DNA of 64,000 nt from Asticcacaulis machinosus (lineage in GTDB: Bacteria > Pseudomonadota > Alphaproteobacteria > Caulobacterales > Caulobacteraceae), in contig NZ_JAQQKV010000003.1 in assembly GCF_028550435.1 (NCBI RefSeq), positions 186,001 through 250,000 of the forward strand, read 5' to 3'. A program made the position numbers and the translations under genes. Under the pieces are notes generated by a model that made no database searches, was not told the DNA's origin, and saw only the letters and a program-made list of their open reading frames with translations. This document shows positions 1-7,948 of the stretch, in pieces. Every line of letters starts with the position of its first letter. Position 1 is the stretch's first letter.

Positions 1-1
1 G

Positions 2-1624
2 CCTAATGACGATATCAGCGTGCGCTTAAGCTACGATTACGCCTTCCAGAATCCGGAAGCCAATACCCAGACCTTCGTACGCTATGGCCCTACTTTACGC
101 GCCGCCAACCGTCAGTTCCCGTTCCTGGCGGGGCAAGCCGGTTATGCGCCGCCGTCGACCAACCCTTATGACCGTCTGGTCGATGTCAATTCGCCCATTC
201 AGGCCAAGCAGATCATCAACGGCCTGTCAGGCACGGTGAACTGGGATCTGGGCAACACCACCCTGACCTCGATCACCGCCTGGCGTCACTGGGACTGGAC
301 GCCGCAGAACGACCGCGATTACACGGCGCTGGCCATCCGCACGGTCTCTAATAACCCGTCGGTGCAGGAGCAGTTCAGTCAGGAAGTGCGGCTGGCCTCC
401 AATGGTGAGCAGAACATCGACTGGGTGGTCGGCCTCTATTACTTCGATCAGAACGTCGAAACCAATGGCCGCGAAGGCTGGGGAGCGAATGCCGCGCGCT
501 GGCTAATCAATTCGACCGTGCCGGCCAATCTGCTGGATGGTTATCTGCAAACCAACAATGTCCAGTCCAACACCAAATCTTATGCGGGTTTTGGCCAATT
601 GACATGGAAGGTCACCGATCGCCTGCGCATCACGCCGGGCCTGCGTTTTACCTCTGAAGAAAAGGACGCCACTTTTGACCAGAAGGTCACCGGCGGCCTT
701 GCCACCACTGATCCGACACTGATTAATGCCAAGCTCGGTATTGCCCGTGATCAGTTCTATCAGGCCGAAGTCTCCGACGACAGCCTGTCGGGGCAAATCA
801 ATGCGGCCTATGACGTGACGCCGGACTTCCTCGCCTATGTCAACGTCTCACGCGGCTATAAGTCCGGCGGTATCAATGCGGCGGGTATCCCGACGGCGGC
901 CGACGGTTCGCCGTCTCTGGTCAGCGCGGTGATCAAGCCCGAAGAGGTCACCAATCTTGAGGTCGGCTTCAAGTCGCAGTATTTTGATAAGCGGGTCACA
1001 TTGAACGCCGTCGCCTTTTCTACCGACATCAATGACTATCAGGCCAATGTCGTCGATTCCGGCCCGGGCGCTTTGCGTGGCTATCTGGCCAATATCGAAA
1101 AGGTTGAAGTGCGCGGCGTCGAAGTCGACGGGCGCTGGTTCGCCACCGATAACCTGTCGCTGTTTGGTAGTTTAAGCTACACCGACGCCATCTATGCCTC
1201 GTTCAAAAACGCGCCCGCACCGCTGGAACTGCAATCATCCAGCACGTCGATTACCGACCTGTCGGGTAAGGAACTGCCGGGCGTGTCCAAGTGGGCCGGG
1301 TCTCTGAACGCCGAATACACCTGGCCGCAGGTCATCGGCGCGCTGACCGGCGATGCCTACCTCAGCGGCGATGTCTCTTACCGCTCAAAGTGGAATTCGG
1401 ACTCTTCGGTCTCGAAATATGCTGAGATCGAGGAATCGACGGTTGTCAATCTGCGGCTGGGTTACCGGTCGTCGGGCGGCACCGAAGCCTTCCTGTGGAT
1501 CAAGAACGCCTTTGATGAGGAATATCTCCAGTTCACCACCATTCAGGCTGGGAACTCAGGGGCTATCTACGGCCAGCCGGGCGATCCGCGTACGCTGGGC
1601 GTGACCATCCGCCGGACGTTCTAA
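2..1624 (+). CDS. TonB-dependent receptor, C-terminal part (5' end outside window)
   Basis: The reading frame is open to the left edge, so the start, signal peptide, TonB box and most of the plug domain are missing. What remains is about 540 residues of alternating aromatic/polar strands typical of a 22-strand outer-membrane barrel. Family marks include YASF-type strand ends, a GFGQLTWKVTDRLRITPGLRFT segment typical of these barrels, RGYKSGGINA, LEVGFKSQYFDKRVTLNAVAF and the terminal RTLGVTIRRTF ending in Phe, which is the barrel-assembly signal. These receptors import siderophores, cobalamin, oligosaccharides or other substrates using TonB-ExbBD energy; the substrate here cannot be told. The GTG at position 20 is only an internal codon. 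Confidence 0.9.
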   Translation, partial: PNDDISVRLSYDYAFQNPEANTQTFVRYGPTLRAANRQFPFLAGQAGYAPPSTNPYDRLVDVNSPIQAKQIINGLSGTVNWDLGNTTLTSITAWRHWDWTPQNDRDYTALAIRTVSNNPSVQEQFSQEVRLASNGEQNIDWVVGLYYFDQNVETNGREGWGANAARWLINSTVPANLLDGYLQTNNVQSNTKSYAGFGQLTWKVTDRLRITPGLRFTSEEKDATFDQKVTGGLATTDPTLINAKLGIARDQFYQAEVSDDSLSGQINAAYDVTPDFLAYVNVSRGYKSGGINAAGIPTAADGSPSLVSAVIKPEEVTNLEVGFKSQYFDKRVTLNAVAFSTDINDYQANVVDSGPGALRGYLANIEKVEVRGVEVDGRWFATDNLSLFGSLSYTDAIYASFKNAPAPLELQSSSTSITDLSGKELPGVSKWAGSLNAEYTWPQVIGALTGDAYLSGDVSYRSKWNSDSSVSKYAEIEESTVVNLRLGYRSSGGTEAFLWIKNAFDEEYLQFTTIQAGNSGAIYGQPGDPRTLGVTIRRTF

Positions 1625-1789
1625 CGCGTTCCCTCTCCCCGCGTGCGGGGAGAGGGTTAGGGTGAGGGGCAAAAAAGGGTGAGGGCGGGCTGCAATTGTG
1701 TCATGTACACCGTGTAAGGGGTTTGCCCCTCATCCGGTTTCCGATAAAATCGAAAACCACCTTCTCCCCGTGAAACGGGGAGAAGGAAA
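1625..1789. repeat. Paired palindromic intergenic repeat (CCCTCTCCCC type)
   Basis: Two hairpins face each other: CTCTCCCCGC-GTGCGGGGAGAG with a GGTTAGGGTGAGGGGC tail, then GCCCCTCATCCGG and CTTCTCCCCG-TGAAACGGGGAGAAG. The same layout returns at 29794-29935. The element fills the gap between the receptor stop and the convergent flgH stop, so it may also act as a two-way terminator. No gene is seen here. Confidence 0.8.
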
Positions 1790-2524
1790 TCAAAACGGTG
1801 AAAACCGTTCCATAATGGCCTGAGACGCTGGAGCGCCCTGCATGCGGGTGATGTCGCCTCGACCACCATAGGAAATGCGCGCTTCGGCCAATTGGGTGTG
1901 CTTGATGGTGTTCGCGGAGGAAATATCTTCGGGGCGGACAATGCCCGCGACGGTCAGTTCGCGCACTTCACGGTTGGTGCGCACTTCCTGACGGCCCTGA
2001 ATGATCAGATTGCCGTTCGGCATGACACCCGAAACCACCGCCGCAATCGTCAGTGACACTTTCTCAGAGCGATTGACTGTGCCGGTGCCATTGGACGTGG
2101 TCGAGCCCTGCGAGCTTAAGGCATTGGCCGGATCGTAGCCGTTAGGCAAAATCTTCCCCAGAGAGGACTCCAGCCCGAAGAAGTTGCCGACCCCGGCCGA
2201 ATATTCGTTGTTGCGCGAACGGGCGGTGGTGTTCTGGGTCTGGGCGGAATCGTTGATATCGATGCTGACGGTCAGGATATCGCCGACATTACGGGCGCGC
2301 TGATCATTGAAGAAGGTGCGCGCGCCGGCTCGCCACAGACTGTTGGAGGAGGCGGCGGGGCGCTCACCCTGCGGCACCATGACCATCTGTTGTTGCGGCA
2401 CCAGAGCCGCCGGATAGCCGATGGGGGCCAGTTCGGGGCCCTTGACCGCTTCGGTGACGGTCGAGCAGGCGGTGAGCGATGCACCGACAAGCGTGACAAC
2501 AGCTAAGGCTTTGAGATTACGCAT
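1790..2524 (-). CDS. flgH: Flagellar L-ring lipoprotein FlgH
   Basis: FlgH forms the outer-membrane L ring through which the flagellar rod passes. The 244-residue product starts with a lipoprotein signal whose lipobox is LTAC, lipid Cys at residue 20. It carries conserved FlgH segments: SLWRAGARTFFNDQRARNVGDILTVSI, NLIIQGRQEVRTNREVRELTVAGIVRPEDI and the C-terminal QLAEARISYGGRGDI. Length fits the family. It is the last gene of the leftward flgF-flgG-flgA-flgH run, 9 bp after flgA. No flgI (P ring) lies beside it in this window, so that gene must be elsewhere. Confidence 0.96.
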   Translation of the reverse strand: MRNLKALAVVTLVGASLTACSTVTEAVKGPELAPIGYPAALVPQQQMVMVPQGERPAASSNSLWRAGARTFFNDQRARNVGDILTVSIDINDSAQTQNTTARSRNNEYSAGVGNFFGLESSLGKILPNGYDPANALSSQGSTTSNGTGTVNRSEKVSLTIAAVVSGVMPNGNLIIQGRQEVRTNREVRELTVAGIVRPEDISSANTIKHTQLAEARISYGGRGDITRMQGAPASQAIMERFSPF

Positions 2525-2533
2525 GATAATAAC

Positions 2534-3301
2534 CTATCTGGCGGAATAATATTGCGGGTTAGACGCACGCATTTGAAGGGCGGCGGGGCCAGCGGCGGCC
2601 GTGCCTGGGCCGGTTATCACCGCATCGACGGTCTTTTTCGAGGTCGGATTGAGCACCTGAATAACATCACCGGCAGCGCCATCTTTTTGGGCGAGGCCGG
2701 TCATCGACAGGTTGATGCCGCCGACCGTCCAGACAACCTTCACCGATTGAGATTTCTTGACGACGACAGGATTGGACAGGTCGCCCGCCCGCACCACAGC
2801 CCCTTCACGCAAAGGATAGCGGGCGGACTTGCCGATAATATCCTGCGGCGAGACGTTAGCGCCGGCCAGATGAGCCTGAACCGGTTGGTAGGCGATGTCG
2901 GAGGGCTGCACCACATCGCCGGTATTGAGGGAGCGGGTAAATGTCAGGGCTTCGGCCATCTTGCCTGCGGGGGCTTTGGCGGCGCTGCGCACAACCTGCG
3001 GCGCGGGCGCGGAACTATCAGCTCCCTGAGCGACGATAATCCGGCGCAAACCCTTGGGGTTGGTCCAGTAATAGCCGTTCTGGCGGGCAATCGCCTGCAC
3101 CTGAGCCGCATCCAGAACCGCCGTGGCGCCTGAGCGCACGCCAAGCACCACATCGGAGGCCCCATCAGCATAGTCAAAGACATCGCCGAGGGTAATGCGT
3201 CCGTCACTGTCGCTTGGGGCGGCCTTGAGCACCAGCATATTGTCGGCCATCGCCAGGGTGGGAGCGGCGGCAAAGGCAAGGTATAACAATAGCTTACGCA
3301 T
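2534..3301 (-). CDS. flgA: P-ring assembly chaperone FlgA
   Basis: FlgA is a periplasmic chaperone needed to assemble the FlgI P ring. The 255-residue protein has an N-terminal Sec signal (MRKLLLYLAFAAAPTLAMA). Its C-terminal half has the SAF-type features of the family: LNTGDVVQPSDI, a YPLREGAVVRAGDL segment, then the KKSQSVKVVW strand and GDVIQVLNPTSKKTVDAVITGPG. It sits between flgG and flgH with 9-12 bp gaps, so it is surely co-transcribed. In Caulobacter the same position was historically called flaD. Confidence 0.93.
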   Translation of the reverse strand: MRKLLLYLAFAAAPTLAMADNMLVLKAAPSDSDGRITLGDVFDYADGASDVVLGVRSGATAVLDAAQVQAIARQNGYYWTNPKGLRRIIVAQGADSSAPAPQVVRSAAKAPAGKMAEALTFTRSLNTGDVVQPSDIAYQPVQAHLAGANVSPQDIIGKSARYPLREGAVVRAGDLSNPVVVKKSQSVKVVWTVGGINLSMTGLAQKDGAAGDVIQVLNPTSKKTVDAVITGPGTAAAGPAALQMRASNPQYYSAR

Positions 3302-3313
3302 GATCGGTTATCC

Positions 3314-4102
3314 CTATGACCTGAGCTGACCGGCAACCGACAGCATTTCATCGGCAGTGGTGATGACCTTGGAGTTCATTTCATAGGCGCGCTGAGCCAC
3401 GATCAGCGAGGTAATTTCCGATACGGCATCGACATTGGAGGCTTCGATATAGCCCTGCAGCAAGGTGCCATAACCGACATCGCCCGGCGTCGAGATATTG
3501 GGCGCACCCGACGCGCCGCTCTCCAGAAACAGATTGTCGCCCATCGCCTCAAGACCGGCTTCGTTGAAAAAGGTAGCGATTTCAAGCTGGCCAATGATGG
3601 TGGGGGCGGTCACCCCGTCCTGCACGACCTGCACCTGACCGGTCTTGGAGACGGCGACGTCGCGCACCCCTTGCGGCACTGTGATGGCGGGCTGCACCAG
3701 ATAGCCGTCGTCGGTGACCAGTTGGCCCTGATCATTGACGGCAAAATTCCCGGCGCGGGTGTAGGCGGTTTCCCCCGACGGCATCAGGATCTGGAAATAG
3801 CCCTTGCCCTCGATAGCCAGATCATAGGTGCCCTCGGTCCGGGTCGGCGCACCTTGCGTCATGATGCGGTAGGTCGCGCCCGCCTTTACGCCGTTACCGA
3901 TCTGGATGCCGGTGGGGACGACCGTGCCGGTTTCCGACGACTGCGCGCCCATGCGCTCGACGTTCTGGTACAAAAGGTCCTGAAACTCGGCGCGCTGTTT
4001 CTTGAAGCCGACGGTATTCATGTTGGCGATGTTGTGCGAGATGACTTCGACGTTCATCTGCTGGGCGGACATGCCGGTGGTGGCGGTTCTTAAGGCTCGC
4101 AT
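3314..4102 (-). CDS. flgG: Flagellar distal rod protein FlgG
   Basis: FlgG makes the distal rod. The likely start is the ATG at 4102, giving 262 residues beginning MRALRTATTGM. An in-frame TTG three codons upstream is possible, but the AAAGG Shine-Dalgarno stretch fits the ATG and alphaproteobacterial FlgG proteins start MRAL. The N-terminal rod motif SHNIANMNTVGFKKQRAEF and the C-terminal IEASNVDAVSEITSLIVAQRAYEMNSKVI helix are both intact. The flgF stop and this ATG read TAGTATG, one base apart, so translation is probably coupled. Confidence 0.96.
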   Translation of the reverse strand: MRALRTATTGMSAQQMNVEVISHNIANMNTVGFKKQRAEFQDLLYQNVERMGAQSSETGTVVPTGIQIGNGVKAGATYRIMTQGAPTRTEGTYDLAIEGKGYFQILMPSGETAYTRAGNFAVNDQGQLVTDDGYLVQPAITVPQGVRDVAVSKTGQVQVVQDGVTAPTIIGQLEIATFFNEAGLEAMGDNLFLESGASGAPNISTPGDVGYGTLLQGYIEASNVDAVSEITSLIVAQRAYEMNSKVITTADEMLSVAGQLRS

Positions 4103-4103
4103 A

Positions 4104-4856
4104 CTAAGCAACCTTTCCTAATCTCTCGACCGCCGTGCGGTTAAGTTCTTGATTTTGATCTATTAATCGCGCCAGTGAGGCGTAAGAGCGGTTGATTTCA
4201 ACCAGCTTGGTGATTTCCATCACCGAATTGACGTTGGACGATTCCAGCATCCCCTGACGCACGACGGACTCGGTCGTGGGGGTGGCGGCCTGCGGATTGT
4301 TCAGGCGGTAGCTGGTGTCACCGGCTTTCTCTAAGTCGCTTAAGGTGGCAATGCGCACGATACCGATCTTACCGACGCGCAAAGCCCCATCAGGTGTGCG
4401 CTGGGAGACAATACCGTCCGCGGAGATCGACGGTTCGCCATATTGCGGATCAAGCCGGATTTCAGCGCCGCCTTCACCCTGCACCGACAGGCCGTTTTGC
4501 GTGACCAGAATGCCTTGCGGGTTCACGCTAAAGGCGCCGTTGCGGGTATAGAGTGTGCCATCGGCACCGTTAATCGCAAAGAAGGTGTTGTCGCCGTCCA
4601 GCGCCAGATCATAGGGTGAGCCGGTGCGGGTCAGGGTGCCTTGCGAAAAGTCACGGCCCACGCCCTTATCATAGGCGAAATTGGCGGGGGTACGGATCGG
4701 ATCGTTAAAGGCCGGGCGGCCGGGCTCGGTCTCGACCAGCAACTGCTCGAACTTATAGCCATTGGTGTTCATGTTGGCGATGTTGTTCGCCGTGATGTCC
4801 AGTTCGCGCCGCAGCGTCAGTTGACGGGACAGGGCGATATAGCTCGCATTATCCAT
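4104..4856 (-). CDS. flgF: Flagellar proximal rod protein FlgF
   Basis: FlgF is a proximal rod subunit exported by the flagellar type III system. The 250-residue protein has the N-terminal ANNIANMNTNGYKFEQLLVE rod motif and the C-terminal ESSNVNSVMEITKLVEINRSY helix that packs in the rod. The ATG has GGAGCG 8 bases upstream. It is the first gene of the flgF-flgG-flgA-flgH operon. A consensus sigma-54 promoter lies about 70-85 bp upstream and a CtrA box 26-40 bp upstream, matching the late-class control known for this operon in Caulobacter. Confidence 0.96.
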   Translation of the reverse strand: MDNASYIALSRQLTLRRELDITANNIANMNTNGYKFEQLLVETEPGRPAFNDPIRTPANFAYDKGVGRDFSQGTLTRTGSPYDLALDGDNTFFAINGADGTLYTRNGAFSVNPQGILVTQNGLSVQGEGGAEIRLDPQYGEPSISADGIVSQRTPDGALRVGKIGIVRIATLSDLEKAGDTSYRLNNPQAATPTTESVVRQGMLESSNVNSVMEITKLVEINRSYASLARLIDQNQELNRTAVERLGKVA

Positions 4857-4881
4857 TTATGACGCTCCTTCGATCCCGTTG

Positions 4882-4896
4882 TTAAAATGCCGTTAA
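4882..4896. promoter_or_regulatory. Predicted CtrA binding site upstream of flgF
   Basis: TTAA-AATGCCG-TTAA is an exact TTAA-N7-TTAA match to the CtrA box. It lies downstream of the predicted sigma-54 start of flgF, where bound CtrA could block flgF transcription. It could also serve fliL on the other strand, though it is over 300 bp from that start. Confidence 0.7.
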
Positions 4897-4926
4897 CCAT
4901 AATGGCCGGACGGTTTCTTAATCGTC

Positions 4927-4942
4927 TGCAATCGCCGTGCCA
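4927..4942 (-). promoter_or_regulatory. Sigma-54 (-24/-12) promoter for flgF operon
   Basis: Read on the minus strand the sequence is TGGCACG-GCGA-TTGCA, a full match to the sigma-54 consensus TGGCACG-N4-TTGCA/T with the strict 10-base spacing between GG and GC. The predicted start is near 4916, giving a leader of about 60 bases before flgF. Confidence 0.85.
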
Positions 4943-5213
4943 AACATGGTTAACGGCGTAAACATTGCTCTAAAACCTTTAAAATCTATGCTTTTGCGGT
5001 GGGTTATGGATTCGTATCGCGAATCTGCTCATGGTCGGAGGCGGGTTTGTGTGCGGCAAAAAATGCCGTGCGTAGGGCCGTCATCCAAACGGATCGTTAA
5101 CCATGTTTGGTCATGATCGGTTTACGAGGGTTAAGGTAAGGTTTGTTAATCAATCCGCAACCGCCCCTTGATGAGTGTTTTGTGCGCGGGTCGGATTGGG
5201 ATTTAAGGCAAGT
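4943..5213 (+). promoter_or_regulatory. fliL upstream region with GANTC pair and CtrA half-sites
   Basis: This 270-bp stretch has no gene. It holds GATTCGTATCGCGAATC (5009-5025), an inverted repeat that places two GANTC (CcrM methylation) sites 7 bases apart. It also holds TTAACC half-sites at 5097-5102 and 5131-5149 that do not reach the full N7-spaced CtrA box. Control of fliL by methylation or CtrA is an inference. No clear -35/-10 pair was found. Confidence 0.45.
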
Positions 5214-5882
5214 ATGGCCAAGGGTAAGGATAAAAAGCCAAAAGACGCAGACGCGCCGCCGGTTGATGGCGAAGCCGCAGCGGACGGCGAAGGTGCGCCC
5301 AAGAAAAAAGGCCCGCCGATACTGATTATTGCGATTGCGGCGGGCGTTTTGCTGCTCGGTGGTGGCGGAGCGGCTGCCTATTTCCTTTTGCTGGCGCCGA
5401 AGCCTGCGGCCGAGGCCGGTGAGCACGGCAAAGAGGCCGAGGATGGCCACGGCAAAAAAGAAGAAAAAAAAGATGACGGCCACGGCAAGAAGAAGGAAGA
5501 AAAAGGCGGTCACGGCGGCGGCGCTGAGGCCGAGGTCGATCCGTCAAAGCAGCCGGTGATTGCCGAAGGGCCAAACGGCGTTACCTATTACACCTTGCCG
5601 CCATTGTTATCCAATATTCAGTCGGCAGATGGGCGGGCGTCATACCTCAAACTCAAGCTGACGTTTGAGTGCGCCGATCATGAAACCGTTGAGGCTTTGG
5701 GGCCTAACATGCCGCGCATTCAGGATGTGCTTCAGTCCTTCCTGCGTGAGCTGCGCCCCGAAGACATGGCCGGATCGCAGGGTAATTACCAGTTGCGTCT
5801 GGAGATTCTGCGACGGGTCAATCTGGTTATGGCCCCGCATAAGGTCAATGCCGTGCTGATCGAAGAGATGCTGATCACATGA
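5214..5882 (+). CDS. fliL: Flagellar basal body protein FliL
   Basis: FliL is an inner-membrane protein around the stator-rotor interface. The ATG at 5214 (222 residues, MAKGKDKKPKD) is preferred to an upstream GTG at 5175 because it has AAGG just upstream and gives the usual charged cytoplasmic start. A single membrane helix spans about residues 35-60. The C-terminal periplasmic domain has the family pattern YYTLPPLLSNIQ, YLKLKLTFEC and IQDVLQSFLRELRPEDMAG. The linker at about residues 68-104 is unusually rich in Gly-His-Lys-Glu, with repeated GHGKK units. It heads the fliL-fliM run. Confidence 0.93.
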   Translation: MAKGKDKKPKDADAPPVDGEAAADGEGAPKKKGPPILIIAIAAGVLLLGGGGAAAYFLLLAPKPAAEAGEHGKEAEDGHGKKEEKKDDGHGKKKEEKGGHGGGAEAEVDPSKQPVIAEGPNGVTYYTLPPLLSNIQSADGRASYLKLKLTFECADHETVEALGPNMPRIQDVLQSFLRELRPEDMAGSQGNYQLRLEILRRVNLVMAPHKVNAVLIEEMLIT

Positions 5883-5894
5883 TGAAGTTGTTTT

Positions 5895-5998
5895 ACGCGC
5901 ATCTTGATCCCAAAACCGCGTCACACTTTTGGGGATGCGCTGCTTTGTGGCGCGCATCTTCATCCGAAAACCGCTTCACACTTTTCGGGATGCGCTAG
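5895..5998. repeat. Two tandem GCGCATC..AAAAGTGT repeat elements between fliL and fliM
   Basis: Two adjacent copies of GCGCATCTTNATCC(C/G)AAAACCGC-TCACACTTTT-GGGATGCGCT fill the gap between the fliL stop and the fliM ATG. Each folds into a hairpin from GCGCATC..GATGCGC and CCAAAA/TTTTGG arms. Related single copies lie at 15390-15445, 28020-28096 and 32556-32625. The second copy ends 3 bases before fliM, so it could affect fliM translation. Confidence 0.8.
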
Positions 5999-7177
5999 AT
6001 GACGGGTGAAGTCGATCAGGAAGCCATGATGGCCCAGTGGGAGGCCGAACTGGCCGCCGAGGCGGAAGCCGCGACGGGTGGTGGCGGTGGCGCCGGGGGC
6101 AATGGCAACGATCTGGCGGCCGAGTGGGAAGCTATGGTCGGCGGTGGCGCAGGTGGCGGCGACCGGATGAATGTGCCGGCGGGCGCCGAGCGCATCCTTA
6201 ATCAGGATGAAATCGACAGCCTGCTGGGCTTTGACCTGTCGGATGAGGATTATAACGAGCGCTCCGGCATCCGGGCGATCATCAATTCGGCGATGGTGTC
6301 CTATGAGCGCCTGCCGATGCTGGAGATCGTCTTCGACCGTCTGGTGCGGTTGATGACGACCTCTTTGCGCAACTTTACGTCCGATAACGTCGAAGTCTCG
6401 CTGGATAATATTTCGTCGATCCGGTTTGGCGACTATCTCAACTCGATTCCGCTACCCGCGATTCTGGCGGTATTCCGGGCTGAGGAGCTTGATAATTACG
6501 GCCTGCTGACGGTCGATTCCAATCTGATCTATTCGATCGTGGATGTGCTGCTGGGCGGGCGGCGCGGCACGGCGGCCCTGCGCATCGAAGGCCGGCCCTA
6601 TACCACGATCGAGCGCGTGCTGGTGCAAAGGATGGTCGAGGTCATTCTGGCCGACGCCAAGGCGGCGTTTGAGCCCCTGACGCCGGTGAATTTCAATCTC
6701 GATCGCCTTGAGACCAATCCGCGCTTTGCCGCCATTGCGCGTCCGGCCAATGCGGCGATCCTTGTCAAGCTGCGCATCGACATGGAAGATCGCGGCGGGC
6801 GGGTTGAGCTGTTGCTGCCCTATGCCACCTTGGAACCGATCCGTAAGATGCTGTTGCAGCAGTTCATGGGCGAAAAATTTGGCCGCGATAACATCTGGGA
6901 AAGCCACCTGGCGACGGAGTTGTGGACGACCCAGATGGAGGTGCGCGCTGTGTTGGATGAGCAGCAGGTGCCGCTCAGCAAGGTGCTGAACCTCAAGGTC
7001 GGGGAGACCCTGATGCTCAATGCCAATGCCGAATCGCCGGTGCAGCTACGCTGCGGCACCATTCCGCTGACTCATGGTCACATGGGACGCAAGGGCCACA
7101 ATATCGCCGTGCGGGTCGATGCCCCGCTCGCCACCTCCACCAAGCGTCGCCTGACGCAGATCAACAAGAAGAAGTAG
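5999..7177 (+). CDS. fliM: Flagellar motor switch protein FliM
   Basis: FliM is the C-ring switch subunit that binds phosphorylated CheY and links to FliG and FliN. The 392-residue protein has the NQDEIDSLL motif at about 68-76, the conserved YERLPMLEIVFDRLVRLM helix, a GGXGG-like VLLGGRRGTA segment and the C-terminal SPOA domain (PLSKVLNLKVGETLML). The motif that normally opens FliM is pushed about 68 residues inwards by a Gly/Ala-rich extension containing two short repeats, AQWEAELA and AEWEAMVG. It follows the repeat behind fliL and is 11 bp before the next gene. Confidence 0.95.
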   Translation: MTGEVDQEAMMAQWEAELAAEAEAATGGGGGAGGNGNDLAAEWEAMVGGGAGGGDRMNVPAGAERILNQDEIDSLLGFDLSDEDYNERSGIRAIINSAMVSYERLPMLEIVFDRLVRLMTTSLRNFTSDNVEVSLDNISSIRFGDYLNSIPLPAILAVFRAEELDNYGLLTVDSNLIYSIVDVLLGGRRGTAALRIEGRPYTTIERVLVQRMVEVILADAKAAFEPLTPVNFNLDRLETNPRFAAIARPANAAILVKLRIDMEDRGGRVELLLPYATLEPIRKMLLQQFMGEKFGRDNIWESHLATELWTTQMEVRAVLDEQQVPLSKVLNLKVGETLMLNANAESPVQLRCGTIPLTHGHMGRKGHNIAVRVDAPLATSTKRRLTQINKKK

Positions 7178-7188
7178 AGGTTTAACCC

Positions 7189-7932
7189 ATGTCCTATGCG
7201 GGCATTGTCATGGATGTCGTCCTGATGGCGCTGCTGATTGCGGCGCTGTTGTTTGGCGTGCGTCTGGACAAGCGCCTCAAAGGTTTGCGGGCGGCCCATG
7301 ACAGCTTTGCCCGCGCCGTGGCCGACCTCGATCAGGCGGCCCTGAAGGCGCATTCGGCGCTGCGGGAGCTTCATGCCGGAACCGATGAATCGCAGGAATT
7401 GCTGCACGGGCGTATTCTGGCGGCGCGTGACCTGCTGACCAGGCTGGAAACCCAGATCGCGCGCGCCGAAAAGGCCGAGCGTGATATCGGGCGCCAGATT
7501 GAGTCGGTCAAAGACTTTAAACCGGAGGTAAGGCCAGAGCCGAAGCTGCGCAGTGCACCGCTGGTGGCGATACGGCCAGAGGTTCAGCCGGAGCCGCCGC
7601 CCTCTGTGCCGGAGCCGGAAATGCCGGTTGCGAGATCTGCTGATAACCGCCGTTTCGGTGCCTTGCGCGCCGAGCGGCCTTCTCCGTTTAAGGGGGCTCC
7701 GTTTAAGGGGGCTCCGTTTAAGAAAGCCGCCAAAGAGCGTCCGGACGACGACGAGGTGCCGCACATCTCCGAAAACGTGCTGGCGTCACTGAATAACATG
7801 CTGCGGTCCTTTGAAGTGCCTAAACCAGATGAGAGACGCCGCGATGATGATTTGTTCGATGCCCCGCCAGAGGTAGATTCTGAGCCGCCGCTGGATCTGC
7901 CATCGCGCCGCCGTCGTCAAACGTTTGAATAG
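7189..7932 (+). CDS. DUF6468-type single-pass membrane protein, PflI-like
   Basis: The 247-residue protein has one N-terminal membrane helix (about residues 5-24). A coiled-coil-like region follows at about 25-105, rich in Leu, Ala, Arg and Glu, then a Pro- and charge-rich tail. Its place after fliM, the helix and the coiled coil match the DUF6468 family. They also resemble Caulobacter PflI, a bitopic protein that helps place the flagellum at the pole; identity with PflI is inferred from context. A 15-bp tandem repeat (about 7684-7725) encodes three APFKG/SPFKG-like units, which could vary in number between strains. It ends 16 bp before the next gene. Confidence 0.65.
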   Translation: MSYAGIVMDVVLMALLIAALLFGVRLDKRLKGLRAAHDSFARAVADLDQAALKAHSALRELHAGTDESQELLHGRILAARDLLTRLETQIARAEKAERDIGRQIESVKDFKPEVRPEPKLRSAPLVAIRPEVQPEPPPSVPEPEMPVARSADNRRFGALRAERPSPFKGAPFKGAPFKKAAKERPDDDEVPHISENVLASLNNMLRSFEVPKPDERRRDDDLFDAPPEVDSEPPLDLPSRRRRQTFE

Positions 7933-7948
7933 TGAGATTTGAGTAGTT

